DNA of 64,000 nucleotides, taken from positions 21,308 through 85,307 of the forward strand of contig JAFYXM010000009.1 in assembly GCA_017546175.1 (NCBI GenBank), given 5' to 3'. Numbering within the stretch: position 1 is the stretch's first letter; every line of letters starts with the position of its first letter. The position numbers and the translations under genes are program-made. This stretch comes from Elusimicrobiaceae bacterium. Lineage in GTDB: Bacteria; Elusimicrobiota; Elusimicrobia; Elusimicrobiales; Elusimicrobiaceae. Below the pieces are notes generated by a model, which saw only the letters and a program-made list of their open reading frames with translations, ran no database searches and was not told where the DNA came from. Below, piece by piece: positions 21,111 to 29,304 of the stretch.

Positions 21111-22304
21111 ATGAAAGCAGTTAAAATTACAGATAAAGTATATTGGGTAGGGGCTATTGATTGGAATATACGTGATTTTCACGGTTATTCTACAAAACAA
21201 GGGACAACCTATAATGCTTTTTTAATTTTAAGTGAAAAACCTACTTTAATAGATACTGTTAAAAAAGAATTTTATCCGGAAATGATGGCGCGTATTCAAA
21301 GCGTAATTGATCCTAAAAAAATCAAAATTATTATTTCTAATCACTCAGAAATGGATCACTCCGGTGCTTTGCCTGAGACAGTAGCCGCTATACAACCTGA
21401 AGAAGTCTATTGTTCTGATATGGGACACATAGATTTAACGGAGCAACTTTATCCTAATTTTGACATGAAAGTAGTTAAAACGGGTGATAGAATTGATGTA
21501 GGAGGAGATACTGTTTCTTTTGTAGAAGCTCGCATGTTGCACTGGCCCGATAGTATGTTCTCTTACTTAGAAAAAGAAAATATTTTGTTCACCAATGATG
21601 TATTTGGTATGCATTATGCTACCGGTAAGCTTTTTGATGATGAAAATAATGAAATAGACTGGCTTTATGAAGCGGAAAAGTATTATGCCAATATTGTTTT
21701 ACCTTATTCGGATATTGTGCTTCGCTTTTTAGACAGTGTAAAAAAGATGGGTCTTTCTCCTAAAATTATTGCTCCGGATCATGGTTTTATTTGGAGAAAA
21801 GATCCTGCTAAAATTATTGATTTATATGCCAAATGGGCTGCTCAAGCTCCCAATAATAAAGCTGTGGTTGTTTATGATACTATGTGGGGAAGCACTCAAA
21901 AAATGGCAGAATATGTAGCAGATGGTTTACGGGAAGGCGGTACGGAAGTAAAACTGATGTCTATGCACTCTTGCCACCGCAGTGATGTAGTGACAGAACT
22001 TTTAGACAGCAGCGCTTTAGTAATCGGTAGCCCCGTATTAAATTCAGAAATTTTTCCGGCGATGGCGGACGTTCTGTGTTATTTAAAAGGTCTTAAAAAG
22101 AAGAATTTAGTCGGTGCGGCTTTCGGCTCTTATGGTTGGAATCCGGCACCTATTAAATCTTTGGAAGAGAAATTGAAAGCTATGAAAGTAGAACAGGTAG
22201 CTCCGACGGTTACTTCTAAATTTGTTCCCAATGCTGACACGTTGGAAGCTTGCCGCCAAATGGGTTTAACAATTAGCCAAAAAATTGCTGAAAAGTTAAA
22301 ATAA
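21111..22304 (+). CDS. FprA-type flavodiiron protein (O2/NO reductase)
   Basis: Cytoplasmic enzyme that reduces oxygen to water (or nitric oxide to nitrous oxide) with electrons from rubredoxin. The 397-residue protein has the diiron metallo-beta-lactamase domain (SNHSEMDHSG, later LHWPDSM and APDHGFIW) and a C-terminal flavodoxin domain starting near VVVYDTMWGSTQKMA. No extra C-terminal domain is present, so it is the simple two-domain class. An AAGGAG site precedes ATG. Confidence 0.95.
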   Translation: MKAVKITDKVYWVGAIDWNIRDFHGYSTKQGTTYNAFLILSEKPTLIDTVKKEFYPEMMARIQSVIDPKKIKIIISNHSEMDHSGALPETVAAIQPEEVYCSDMGHIDLTEQLYPNFDMKVVKTGDRIDVGGDTVSFVEARMLHWPDSMFSYLEKENILFTNDVFGMHYATGKLFDDENNEIDWLYEAEKYYANIVLPYSDIVLRFLDSVKKMGLSPKIIAPDHGFIWRKDPAKIIDLYAKWAAQAPNNKAVVVYDTMWGSTQKMAEYVADGLREGGTEVKLMSMHSCHRSDVVTELLDSSALVIGSPVLNSEIFPAMADVLCYLKGLKKKNLVGAAFGSYGWNPAPIKSLEEKLKAMKVEQVAPTVTSKFVPNADTLEACRQMGLTISQKIAEKLK

Positions 22305-22313
22305 GGAGTTTTT

Positions 22314-22823
22314 ATGGATCAAAACTTTATTGACGGATTAAATTGTATTACTTATGGTTTATATATAGTTTCTTCGTCTTTTGAAGGGAAAGACAGTGCT
22401 ATGATTGTAAATACGGTTTTTCAAGTCAGTGCAGAACCACCGAAGGTAGCTATTTCTGTCAATAAAGAATGTTTAACCCATGAAATTATTCAAAAAAGCC
22501 ATGTTTTTGCAGCTATGCCTTTGGAGCAAAAAACGGATCTGCCATTTATTGGCCGGTTTGGTTTTAGAACGGGGCGAAATTTTGATAAATTTTCCGGTAT
22601 TCAAATTACGCGCTCTTCTTTAGGGTTACCTATTGTGCAGGAACATACGCTTAGTTTTATAGAAGTAAAAGTAGAAAAAGAAGTAGATGTGGGGACTCAT
22701 ACTATGTTTATAGGTACTGTGCAAGATGCAAAATGCACCACTTTGCATAAAGAACCTTTAACATATGAGTATTATCATAAAGTTATTAAAGGGAAAGCTC
22801 CTAAAGGGGCAACCCATATTTAA
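22314..22823 (+). CDS. Flavin reductase-like FMN-binding protein
   Basis: A 169-residue FMN-binding split-barrel protein of the flavin reductase-like family; motif GLYIVSSSFEGKDSAMIVNTV near residues 12-32 is abbreviated here to its start GLYIVSS. In anaerobes such proteins are fused to rubredoxin or lie next to it and act as NAD(P)H:rubredoxin or flavin oxidoreductases. Placement between the flavodiiron and rubredoxin genes suggests it feeds electrons to the system. Confidence 0.85.
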   Translation: MDQNFIDGLNCITYGLYIVSSSFEGKDSAMIVNTVFQVSAEPPKVAISVNKECLTHEIIQKSHVFAAMPLEQKTDLPFIGRFGFRTGRNFDKFSGIQITRSSLGLPIVQEHTLSFIEVKVEKEVDVGTHTMFIGTVQDAKCTTLHKEPLTYEYYHKVIKGKAPKGATHI

Positions 22824-22841
22824 AATGATTGGAGGAAAATT

Positions 22842-23000
22842 ATGAAATATATTTGTGAAATTTGTGGTTACACCTATGATCCCGCAGAAGGCGATGCTAC
22901 CAAAGATATTGCTGCTGGTACCAAATTTGAAGATTTGCCGGCCGATTGGGTTTGCCCCGTCTGTGGTGTAGGTAAGGATCAATTTAAACCGGCTGAATAA
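22842..23000 (+). CDS. Rubredoxin
   Basis: A 52-residue one-iron electron carrier with the two CxxCG sites ([10 protein letters not shown] at 5-14 and [11 protein letters not shown] at 38-48). The gene is short. GGAGG lies 6 bases before ATG. It is the last gene of the operon and the expected electron donor to the flavodiiron protein and superoxide reductase. Confidence 0.96.
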   Translation: MKYICEICGYTYDPAEGDATKDIAAGTKFEDLPADWVCPVCGVGKDQFKPAE

Positions 23001-23019
23001 AATTCTGCAGGTTTTTTAC

Positions 23020-23053
23020 AAAAAGCACAAAACAATATGTTTTGTGCTTTTTT
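23020..23053 (+). terminator. Terminator after the rubredoxin operon
   Basis: GCACAAAAC (23025-23033) pairs with GTTTTGTGC (23039-23047), flanked by A and T runs; it also serves the convergent lipoprotein gene. Confidence 0.88.
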
Positions 23054-23054
23054 A

Positions 23055-23363
23055 TTAATATCCATAAATATTGTGGCAAAAATTAGCATAGAAAAAGAAA
23101 TAATCATAGCTATAGTCGGTAATTTGTACTTTTTTGATACCGGCTTGTTTAATAGCCTCCATTTCATTATCCGGCCCTGAATTACCAAAAGGCCAGGGAA
23201 TAACACCTAATATTAAAAGAGAACATTTGCTTCCTTTTTTTAAATTTTGCGCTTCTGAAAAATCAGAAGAAGACAAATCTACCAAATTTTCATAACCGTT
23301 TGTATAGAACATACATCCGTATAAAAATGAACAAATGCATAAAATATATATCATTTTTTTCAT
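23055..23363 (-). CDS. Small predicted lipoprotein, TRL-like
   Basis: A 102-residue protein with a signal peptide and a cysteine at residue 17 in FLYGC, a lipobox-like site. The rest (LILGVIPWPFGNSGPD, then a GIKKVQITDYSYDYFF segment) resembles the TRL-like family of small periplasmic lipoproteins of unknown function. The window gives no functional context; it faces the rubredoxin operon convergently. Confidence in expression is moderate. Confidence 0.55.
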   Translation of the reverse strand: MKKMIYILCICSFLYGCMFYTNGYENLVDLSSSDFSEAQNLKKGSKCSLLILGVIPWPFGNSGPDNEMEAIKQAGIKKVQITDYSYDYFFFYANFCHNIYGY

Positions 23364-23452
23364 AATTCCCCCTTTTTTATTTAATGTAATTTTTTTATTT
23401 TCATAAACAAGTCTATTTTATGGATTATATGTAAGAGGATAGAAGATAACTT

Positions 23453-23470
23453 TGCTATAATAGATACATG
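23453..23470 (+). promoter_or_regulatory. Extended -10 promoter placed six bases before the ATG
   Basis: TGC-TATAAT ends at 23461 and the ATG begins at 23468, so transcription would start at the start codon. No ribosome site is seen in the short spacer. Confidence 0.6.
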
Positions 23471-24595
23471 AAAATTCTCTATGTTTCTACTTCTACGGAT
23501 ATGGGCGGAGCGGAGACGTCTTTGCGCTCTTTGGCATTATTTGCCAAAAAAGCAGGGCACAGCGTAAAAATTATTTCTCTAAAACCATTAGGTTCCGTCG
23601 GAAAAGATATTATTTCCCAAGGGATAGAAGTTGTTTCTTTGAATTTAAAAAAGAAAGCAAATATGCTGGAAAATGCAGGCGTTTTTGCAAGATTAGTAGA
23701 AGAAATAGAGAATTATCGTCCGGATATTGTGCATGCTATTTTATTTAGAGCTATACAATTTTGCCGTTCGGTGAAGAAAAAAACTCCTTTTTTTCTGATT
23801 ACTACCCCACATTATGATTTATCTAAAAAAAATTGGTTTTTACGTCTTTGGGATCGCGGTCTAAAAGAGATGGACGATATTAGTTGTGCAGAATCTCAAA
23901 TGACAGCAGATTATTTATTAAAGAAACAGCGATACAACAAAGATAAGGTTTGTTTTATAGCCAATGGAATAAATACACAATTATTTTCTCCAAATGATGG
24001 TTTAGGTAGAAAAACCCGTGAAAAATTAGGTTTTCATTCTAAAGATATTGTTTTTATTTGTGTGGCACGTTTGTCTGCTGAAAAAAATCATCAAATGTTG
24101 TTAGAAAGTTTTGCAGCCGTAAAGGCCAAAAATCCGAAAATTGGGATGATATTGGTAGGGGACGGCCCGGAAAACGCAAAATTGAGGGAATTTACCTATC
24201 AAAGACATTTAGAAAAAGATGTATGTTTTGTTGGAGAAGTAAGTAATGTTTATCCATATTTGTTAGCATCTGATGTTTTTGTTCTTGCTTCTTTTATTGA
24301 GAGTTTGCCTATTTCTTTATTAGAAGCTTGTTCGTGTCAATTGCCTGCTATTGTTAGTAAAGTGGGAGATATGCCTTTGGTGGTAGAACATGGAAAAACA
24401 GGTTTTGTATTTAATGGAAAAGATCCTATTCTTTTAAGCGCTCTAATGGCAGAAATATGCCAAAATGAAAATTTAAGAAAACAAATGGGTCTTTCCGCTA
24501 GAAAAAGAATTAAACAAAAATATAGTTGTCCGGAAGAAAAATATCTTGATATTTATAAAAAAACAAATAGTTTTCACGTGAAAACACGGAGTTAG
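23468..24595 (+). CDS. Glycosyltransferase family 4 protein
   Basis: A 375-residue GT-B-fold enzyme that adds a sugar from a nucleotide donor to a lipid or polysaccharide. N-terminal STDMGGAETSLRSLA is typical for the acceptor domain; the C-terminal domain has ARLSAEKNHQ, GDGPENAKL and the donor motif ESLPISLLEA. The substrate cannot be told. The 3' end contains a parS-like palindrome (24570-24585), so coding sequence and partition site overlap. Confidence 0.9.
   Translation: MKILYVSTSTDMGGAETSLRSLALFAKKAGHSVKIISLKPLGSVGKDIISQGIEVVSLNLKKKANMLENAGVFARLVEEIENYRPDIVHAILFRAIQFCRSVKKKTPFFLITTPHYDLSKKNWFLRLWDRGLKEMDDISCAESQMTADYLLKKQRYNKDKVCFIANGINTQLFSPNDGLGRKTREKLGFHSKDIVFICVARLSAEKNHQMLLESFAAVKAKNPKIGMILVGDGPENAKLREFTYQRHLEKDVCFVGEVSNVYPYLLASDVFVLASFIESLPISLLEACSCQLPAIVSKVGDMPLVVEHGKTGFVFNGKDPILLSALMAEICQNENLRKQMGLSARKRIKQKYSCPEEKYLDIYKKTNSFHVKTRS
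24570..24585. promoter_or_regulatory. parS-like palindrome 1
   Basis: GTTTTCACGTGAAAAC, a 16-bp perfect palindrome containing the parS core TTTCACGTGAAA; the outer base pairs differ from the common TGTTTCACGTGAAACA site. It lies in the last codons of the glycosyltransferase gene. Confidence 0.75.
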
Positions 24596-24596
24596 T

Positions 24597-25577
24597 ATGG
24601 AACAAAGACTTTTTATTATTGCTTGTATAATGTATGTTTTTTCTTGGATTAGCAAGAAAATGTTTAATAAAAATAAAATTTCCGAAGGAAACCCTTTTGG
24701 TATTTGGAACTCTTTGTTTTTAGTAATTATTTTGTCTTGTGCTTATTATGTTTTTAGTTTTATTATGAGCAGCGGAGCAGAAAATCCTTTGTTAAATCAA
24801 GGTTTTTCTTTCAAGAAAATTATTATTTCTCTTATTATTATAGCTATATCTGTATATGGGTTTTTTTCTGCCAAAAAGAAAAAAGAAGAAGATAGAAAGC
24901 TGTTAATTAAATCTAATTTAGAATGGGCAAATACAGTTTATTTTGCCGGATTTGTAGCTTCTGTTATAATGTTCTTTTTTGTTCAAGCCTTTAAAATTCC
25001 TTCTGCTTCTATGCAAAATACTTTATTAATAGGGGATCATTTATTTGTTAATAAAGCTATTTATGGTTTTAGAATTCCTTTAACTCAAATCAGATTTTTA
25101 GAATTTAATAAGATTAAGAAAGGAGATATTATTGTTTTTACTTTTCCTGCCGAAACAAAAGACCAAATTAATTGTGGTGGATATCAATATGGAAGGGACT
25201 ATGTAAAAAGAGTAGTAGCATTGGAAGGAGATAAAGTGGAAGTAAAAAATGCCCAACTTTATGTAAATGATCAAATGATTGAGAATCAAGGATATGAAAT
25301 TTACGAGCCTATTGAAAGAATATATACCGATAGATTTATTCCGCAAGATTTATATCAAACATTATGGGAAAATAGGGTTTTGGAACATGAGCTTGGTCTT
25401 TCTTTAAGAGATAATTTTGGTCCGGTTGTTGTTCCTCAGGGTCAATATTTTGCTATGGGTGATAATAGAGATAATTCTTGTGATTCTCGTTTTTGGGGTC
25501 CTGTGCCGCGCAAAAACATCAAAGGAACGGTTTGGTTTATCCACTGGCCGTTAAAAAGAATAGGGATAGTAAAATAA
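24597..25577 (+). CDS. lepB: Signal peptidase I
   Basis: Membrane serine protease that removes signal peptides. The 326-residue protein has an unusually long N-terminal part with membrane segments (about 5-20, 38-57, 75-92 and 113-131) before the catalytic serine S138 (IPSASMQ). The catalytic lysine lies in YVKRVVALEGD and the later motif GDNRDNSCDSRFWGPV is complete. The gene begins one base after the glycosyltransferase stop, with a GGAG ribosome site overlapping the end of parS-like site 1. Confidence 0.93.
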   Translation: MEQRLFIIACIMYVFSWISKKMFNKNKISEGNPFGIWNSLFLVIILSCAYYVFSFIMSSGAENPLLNQGFSFKKIIISLIIIAISVYGFFSAKKKKEEDRKLLIKSNLEWANTVYFAGFVASVIMFFFVQAFKIPSASMQNTLLIGDHLFVNKAIYGFRIPLTQIRFLEFNKIKKGDIIVFTFPAETKDQINCGGYQYGRDYVKRVVALEGDKVEVKNAQLYVNDQMIENQGYEIYEPIERIYTDRFIPQDLYQTLWENRVLEHELGLSLRDNFGPVVVPQGQYFAMGDNRDNSCDSRFWGPVPRKNIKGTVWFIHWPLKRIGIVK

Positions 25578-25601
25578 AATTTGTATAGGGAAAAATAAAT
25601 T

Positions 25602-25644
25602 TGTGGATAACTTATCCACAATAATTAACAGGTTTTGTGGAAAA
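25602..25644. promoter_or_regulatory. DnaA-box cluster upstream of parA
   Basis: Two perfect boxes face each other across one base: TGTGGATAA (25602-25610) and TTATCCACA (25612-25620). A third, TGTGGAAAA (25636-25644), follows. This is the densest group of DnaA boxes in the window and lies 13 bases from a parS-like site. Confidence 0.7.
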
Positions 25645-25662
25645 CAAAACCTGTTTTGTTTT
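25627..25662 (+). terminator. Terminator after lepB
   Basis: AACAGGTTTT (25627-25636) pairs with AAAACCTGTT (25646-25655), followed by TTGTTTT, which runs into parS-like site 2. Confidence 0.75.
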
Positions 25663-25674
25663 CACGTGAAAACA
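25657..25674. promoter_or_regulatory. parS-like palindrome 2
   Basis: An 18-bp perfect palindrome TGTTTTCACGTGAAAACA, 50 bases before parA, sharing its 16-bp core with site 1. Confidence 0.8.
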
Positions 25675-25723
25675 CCCTTGCTTTTATTTCATTTTTATGG
25701 TTTAATATTTGTATGGAGGAATT

Positions 25724-26557
25724 ATGGGAGAAATAATAGCTATTGCAAATCAAAAAGGTGGTGTCGGTAAAACAACCACTTCTATAAACTTAGCCTATGC
25801 TTTGGCTCATTTAGACCAAGAAGTATTATTGATTGATTTTGACCCCCAAGGTAATGCGGGATCTGGTTTAGGCATTACTGTGGCAGAAGGAGAGAAATCA
25901 GTTTACCACTTATTAACGAAAAATGCTACTTTTGAAGAAGTTATTAAACAAACTTCTAATGAAATGTTAGATGTTATTCCTACTTGCAAACATTTAGCCG
26001 GTGCTGAAGTAGAATTAGTTAATGTGCGCGGGCGCGAGAATATGCTTAAAGAAGCATTAGCCCCGTTGCGTAAAATGTATAAATACATCATTATAGACTG
26101 CCCTCCTTCCTTAGGTCTTCTTACCTTAAATGCTTTAATGGCAGCCGATAGCGTTATTACTCCGGTGCAGTGTGAATTTTATGCTATGGAAGGTTTGGCC
26201 CATTTTATGGGGACCATCCATAAAATCAAACAATTCTTAAACAGTAATTTAAAATTGGATGGCGGCGTATTGACAATGTATGATAATCGCATGAATCTCT
26301 CCCGCCAAGTTTTTGCAGAAGTTAGCCGCTTTTTTGGTGAAAAAATTTACAAAACTCCCATTCCCCGCAATATTCGTTTGGCAGAAGCTCCTAGCTTTGG
26401 ACAGTCTATTTTTGACTATGAGCCTGCCTGCCGCGGAGCTAATGCTTATATTCAATTGGCTATTGAGTTTATGGCCCGTCGCGGAGCTAATATGGAAGAA
26501 TATGCCGGATACAATATGCAAAACGCGGAAGCATACAATTATGATTTTGGAGGATAA
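25724..26557 (+). CDS. parA: Chromosome-partition ATPase ParA/Soj
   Basis: Walker-type ATPase that moves ParB-parS complexes over the nucleoid. The start ATG at 25724 was chosen because GGAGGA lies 3 bases upstream (25715-25720) and the deviant Walker A motif KGGVGKTT begins at residue 11, as is normal; an upstream TTG in frame is unlikely. The 277-residue length suits the chromosomal Soj class. LIDFDPQGNAGSGLG and IIDCPPSLGLLTLNAL are present. The C-terminal 35 residues are extra and low complexity. Confidence 0.96.
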   Translation: MGEIIAIANQKGGVGKTTTSINLAYALAHLDQEVLLIDFDPQGNAGSGLGITVAEGEKSVYHLLTKNATFEEVIKQTSNEMLDVIPTCKHLAGAEVELVNVRGRENMLKEALAPLRKMYKYIIIDCPPSLGLLTLNALMAADSVITPVQCEFYAMEGLAHFMGTIHKIKQFLNSNLKLDGGVLTMYDNRMNLSRQVFAEVSRFFGEKIYKTPIPRNIRLAEAPSFGQSIFDYEPACRGANAYIQLAIEFMARRGANMEEYAGYNMQNAEAYNYDFGG

Positions 26558-26561
26558 TTAA

Positions 26562-27452
26562 ATGTCTAGACAAGCTTTAGGAAAAGGCCTTGATGCCTTG
26601 CTCAAACAAACGCAAGAAGTGTTAAATAATCCCACGGTTACTCGTACGGAAAATCCGTCTGGTCCTTCCGTTCAAAAATTACCTTTGGATAAAATTATCC
26701 CAAATCGTTATCAGCCGCGCCGTGTTTTTGATGAAGCGAAATTGCAAGAGTTGGCCCAATCTATTCAAGAGCATGGCCTTACCCAACCTATTGTAGTGGT
26801 GTATGACGGCGGATTAGACAAATATGAAATTGTAGTAGGTGAACGCCGCTTCCGTGCCAGCCAATTAGCCGGTCTTACGGAAATTGATGCTATTGTACAC
26901 AAAGCCTTAACAGATAAAGAAATGTGCGCTTTGGCGTTGATTGAAAACATTCAACGCGAAGACTTAAATCCTATTGAAACTGCTTTAGGATATCGCAATT
27001 TGATGAGTAAATTTGAAATCTCCCAAACGGATCTGGCTGGATATTGTGGCAAATCTAAAGCGGCGGTTTCCAACTCTTTGCGTCTTTTGGAACTTCCGGA
27101 ACATATGCAGGAAGCTTTACAAGACGGCACAATTTCTGAAGGGCATGGCCGTGCTTTGCTGATGCTATTGGATCCTTCCAAAAAAGAATCTCTTTTCCAA
27201 AGAATGAAAAAAAGCAAAATGTCTGTGCGTCAAGCTGAGGAAGCCGCTAGAGCTTTGTTGCAGCCTGCAGCCATCAAGCTGCCTAAACCGCCGGAAGTTT
27301 CTTCTTTTGAAAATGAGTTACAGGCCGCTTTGGGAACAAAAGTAGAAGTTCGTTATGGAAAAAAGATGTCCAAAGGTGTTTTGATTATTCAATATAACTC
27401 TTTGGAAGAATTGGATAATTTGGCCAGTCGTTTAAAAACCAAGTTATTATAA
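26562..27452 (+). CDS. parB: Chromosome-partition protein ParB/Spo0J
   Basis: CTP-dependent DNA clamp that binds parS. The 296-residue protein has the N-terminal ParB/Srx domain with IIPNRYQPRRVFDE and GERRFRASQLAGL (the CTP-binding boxes), a helix-turn-helix region (TDLAGYCGKSKAAVSNSLRLL is cut here to GYCGKSKAAVSNSLRLL) and a C-terminal dimerisation domain. It starts 4 bases after parA and ends before a terminator. Three parS-like sites lie within 4 kb. Confidence 0.96.
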   Translation: MSRQALGKGLDALLKQTQEVLNNPTVTRTENPSGPSVQKLPLDKIIPNRYQPRRVFDEAKLQELAQSIQEHGLTQPIVVVYDGGLDKYEIVVGERRFRASQLAGLTEIDAIVHKALTDKEMCALALIENIQREDLNPIETALGYRNLMSKFEISQTDLAGYCGKSKAAVSNSLRLLELPEHMQEALQDGTISEGHGRALLMLLDPSKKESLFQRMKKSKMSVRQAEEAARALLQPAAIKLPKPPEVSSFENELQAALGTKVEVRYGKKMSKGVLIIQYNSLEELDNLASRLKTKLL

Positions 27453-27471
27453 TTTAATAAAAAAATAAAAA

Positions 27472-27502
27472 GTCCGAGTCTTTCAAAAGGCTCGGATTTT
27501 TT
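27472..27502 (+). terminator. Terminator after parB
   Basis: TCCGAGTCTTT and AAAGGCTCGGA-like arms form a 10-bp stem with a short loop, followed by a T run. Confidence 0.82.
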
Positions 27503-27527
27503 ATTGAAAAAAGTTCTTTCAAAAAAA

Positions 27528-27543
27528 GTTTTCATGTGAAAAC
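27528..27543. promoter_or_regulatory. parS-like palindrome 3 (one central change)
   Basis: GTTTTCATGTGAAAAC differs from sites 1 and 2 only in the central CG, read as TG here. It may be a weaker ParB site. Confidence 0.5.
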
Positions 27544-28005
27544 AATTTAAATTTAGACAAAAAAGAGCCAAAATGCTTTTTATTTGTCAAAATGGCCCCA
27601 AAAAGACATTTTTTGCTTTTTTGTATCTTTTGATATTTCTTTTCTTAAAAAATGCTTAAAAACAGTATTTTAGAAAAAAATCACTTTTCTCCGACGAGAA
27701 AATTTTTAAAAAATAAAAAAACACACAGAAAAACACGTATTTGAGAAAAAATAAACTTAAAAAGTTAGTAAAACTAATTTTTAAAAAGATTTATATCAAA
27801 TTTTAAGTTTAACTTTCTGTTAAATTTTTTCTGTAAGAATTTTTAAATTAAAATTGCATAAAACAAAAAACTTTTTAGTACAAAAAAGGCATGAACAAAT
27901 CGTACGAATTTACTACAATGTTATGAGATAAAAAAAGAAGTTTTTTTGGCGAAAAATTTTTATAATATGATTATAGCTTTACCGCTTGGCAAATAAAAGG
28001 AGTTT

Positions 28006-28245
28006 ATGGCGCTAAGTCCGTTTTCAATGCAAGACCATATAACGATTACCACTTTAGGACTGGAGTTTGCCATGGCGGTAGCTTTGGGAACGGGGGCTGG
28101 TTTTTGGATAGACCGAAAATTAGGCACTACTCCTTGGGCGATGATTGGCGGGCTTTTATTAGGATTTGCTTTAGCGATGTATATTGTTATAAAAGAAGCC
28201 AACCGTCTGAAAAAAGAAGAAAATTCCGCGAAGGATAAAAAATAA
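28006..28245 (+). CDS. AtpZ/AtpI-family F0F1 assembly protein
   Basis: A 79-residue protein with two membrane helices (about 16-35 and 42-62) and the GTGAGFWIDRKLGTTPWAMIGG signature (given here as GFWIDRKLG) of the small AtpZ-type proteins that precede many ATP synthase operons and help assemble the c-ring or carry magnesium. The stop lies 2 bases before atpB, and AAAGGAG precedes the start. Confidence 0.8.
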   Translation: MALSPFSMQDHITITTLGLEFAMAVALGTGAGFWIDRKLGTTPWAMIGGLLLGFALAMYIVIKEANRLKKEENSAKDKK

Positions 28246-28247
28246 AG

Positions 28248-29009
28248 ATGGATATTTCCCATACCATAGCACATCACATTTTAGATCACGACTTAGGTGT
28301 AACCTTAGGCAGTTTTCATCTGCCCATTACTGCACATACGCTGACCATGCTTGGCGTCAGTATAGTGTTGTTTGTTGTGGCGGTATTGCTATCTGTGAGA
28401 GGGAAAAGTCTTATTGCCCGTTTGTTAAATACCCTTGGTGAAGAATATGTAGCTTTTATGCGTGACGGTATCGTAGTTCCTGCCGTCGGCAAAGAAGGAA
28501 TCGCTTTTTTGCCGTATTTTTGTACTTTATTTTTATTTATTCTCTTTTCCAATTTAGCAGGTCTTATTCCTCAAATGAAAACCATTACCTCCAATATTTC
28601 CGTTACGGGAGGTTTGGCTTTGTGCTCCGGCGGTCTTATTGTCTATGCAGGAATTAAAACGCATGGATTGTGGGGCTTTATCAAAAGTTTCGTGCCGGGT
28701 GGTACGCCGTGGTGGTTGATTCCTTTGATGTTTCCGTTAGAAGTCATTAGTTTAATTATTCGTGTATGTGTGTTGGCTATTCGTTTATTTGCTAATATGC
28801 TTTCGGGGCATATGGTGCTGCTTAGCTTGCTTTTGATTATTTTTATTATCGGCCAAATGAGCAAAATGGCCGGTGTCGGAGCGGCCTTTCCCGCCATGGG
28901 GCTTGAGATTTTTATGACGTTTTTAGAGTTGTTGGTAGCGTTTTTGCAGGCATATGTTTTTACCTTGCTGACGTCTATTTATGTAGGGCTTGTCGTTCAT
29001 TCGCACTAA
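28248..29009 (+). CDS. atpB: ATP synthase F0 subunit a
   Basis: Stator channel subunit of the proton path. The 253-residue membrane protein has the essential arginine in LAIRLFANMLSGH and the final helices rich in FLQAYVFTLLTSIYV, as usual. It follows the small AtpZ-like gene and precedes atpE. Confidence 0.96.
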   Translation: MDISHTIAHHILDHDLGVTLGSFHLPITAHTLTMLGVSIVLFVVAVLLSVRGKSLIARLLNTLGEEYVAFMRDGIVVPAVGKEGIAFLPYFCTLFLFILFSNLAGLIPQMKTITSNISVTGGLALCSGGLIVYAGIKTHGLWGFIKSFVPGGTPWWLIPLMFPLEVISLIIRVCVLAIRLFANMLSGHMVLLSLLLIIFIIGQMSKMAGVGAAFPAMGLEIFMTFLELLVAFLQAYVFTLLTSIYVGLVVHSH

Positions 29010-29051
29010 TTTTTAAACAAGCGGGATATTTCCCGCAAAAGGAGAGAAAAA

Positions 29052-29279
29052 ATGGAACTTGCCGCACTTAAATTCGTAGCTGCCGGTCTTGGTGCAGCTC
29101 TTACTGTTATCGGAGCCGCTTTGGGCTTAGGAAAAATCGGTAATGCCGCTTTAGAAGGTACCGCCCGTCAACCCGAAGCTGCCAACGCCATTCGTACAAC
29201 CATGATCATCATTGCCGCCTTGTTAGAAGGGGCTGCTATGTTGGGCTTGGTGATTTGTTTGTTAACGATGGTCATGTAA
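29052..29279 (+). CDS. atpE: ATP synthase F0 subunit c
   Basis: Ring subunit that carries ions. The 75-residue hairpin has the polar-loop motif ARQPE (38-42) and ion-binding E59 in ALLEGAAM. The glutamine and serine that accompany sodium binding (positions matching Q32 and S66 of the Ilyobacter enzyme) are Leu and Gly here, so proton coupling is expected. Confidence 0.95.
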   Translation: MELAALKFVAAGLGAALTVIGAALGLGKIGNAALEGTARQPEAANAIRTTMIIIAALLEGAAMLGLVICLLTMVM

Positions 29280-29304
29280 TTTTTATTTTCCGAAAAGAGG
29301 AAAC

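Larger units (their letters stand above)
27453..28005. other. 550-base AT-rich spacer between parB and the ATP synthase operon
   Basis: No open reading frame of substance. It holds the parB terminator, parS-like site 3, a TTTTCTC-CGAC-GAGAAAA hairpin followed by T (27685-27707), a nested inverted repeat (27753-27762 with 27801-27810, inner TTAGT/ACTAA) and the ATP synthase promoter (TATAAT at 27961-27966). A small RNA gene is possible but not shown. Confidence 0.5.

Noticed and set aside
29052..29279. Sodium-dependent ATP synthase
   Set aside because: Subunit c lacks the Gln and Ser/Thr that accompany sodium binding.
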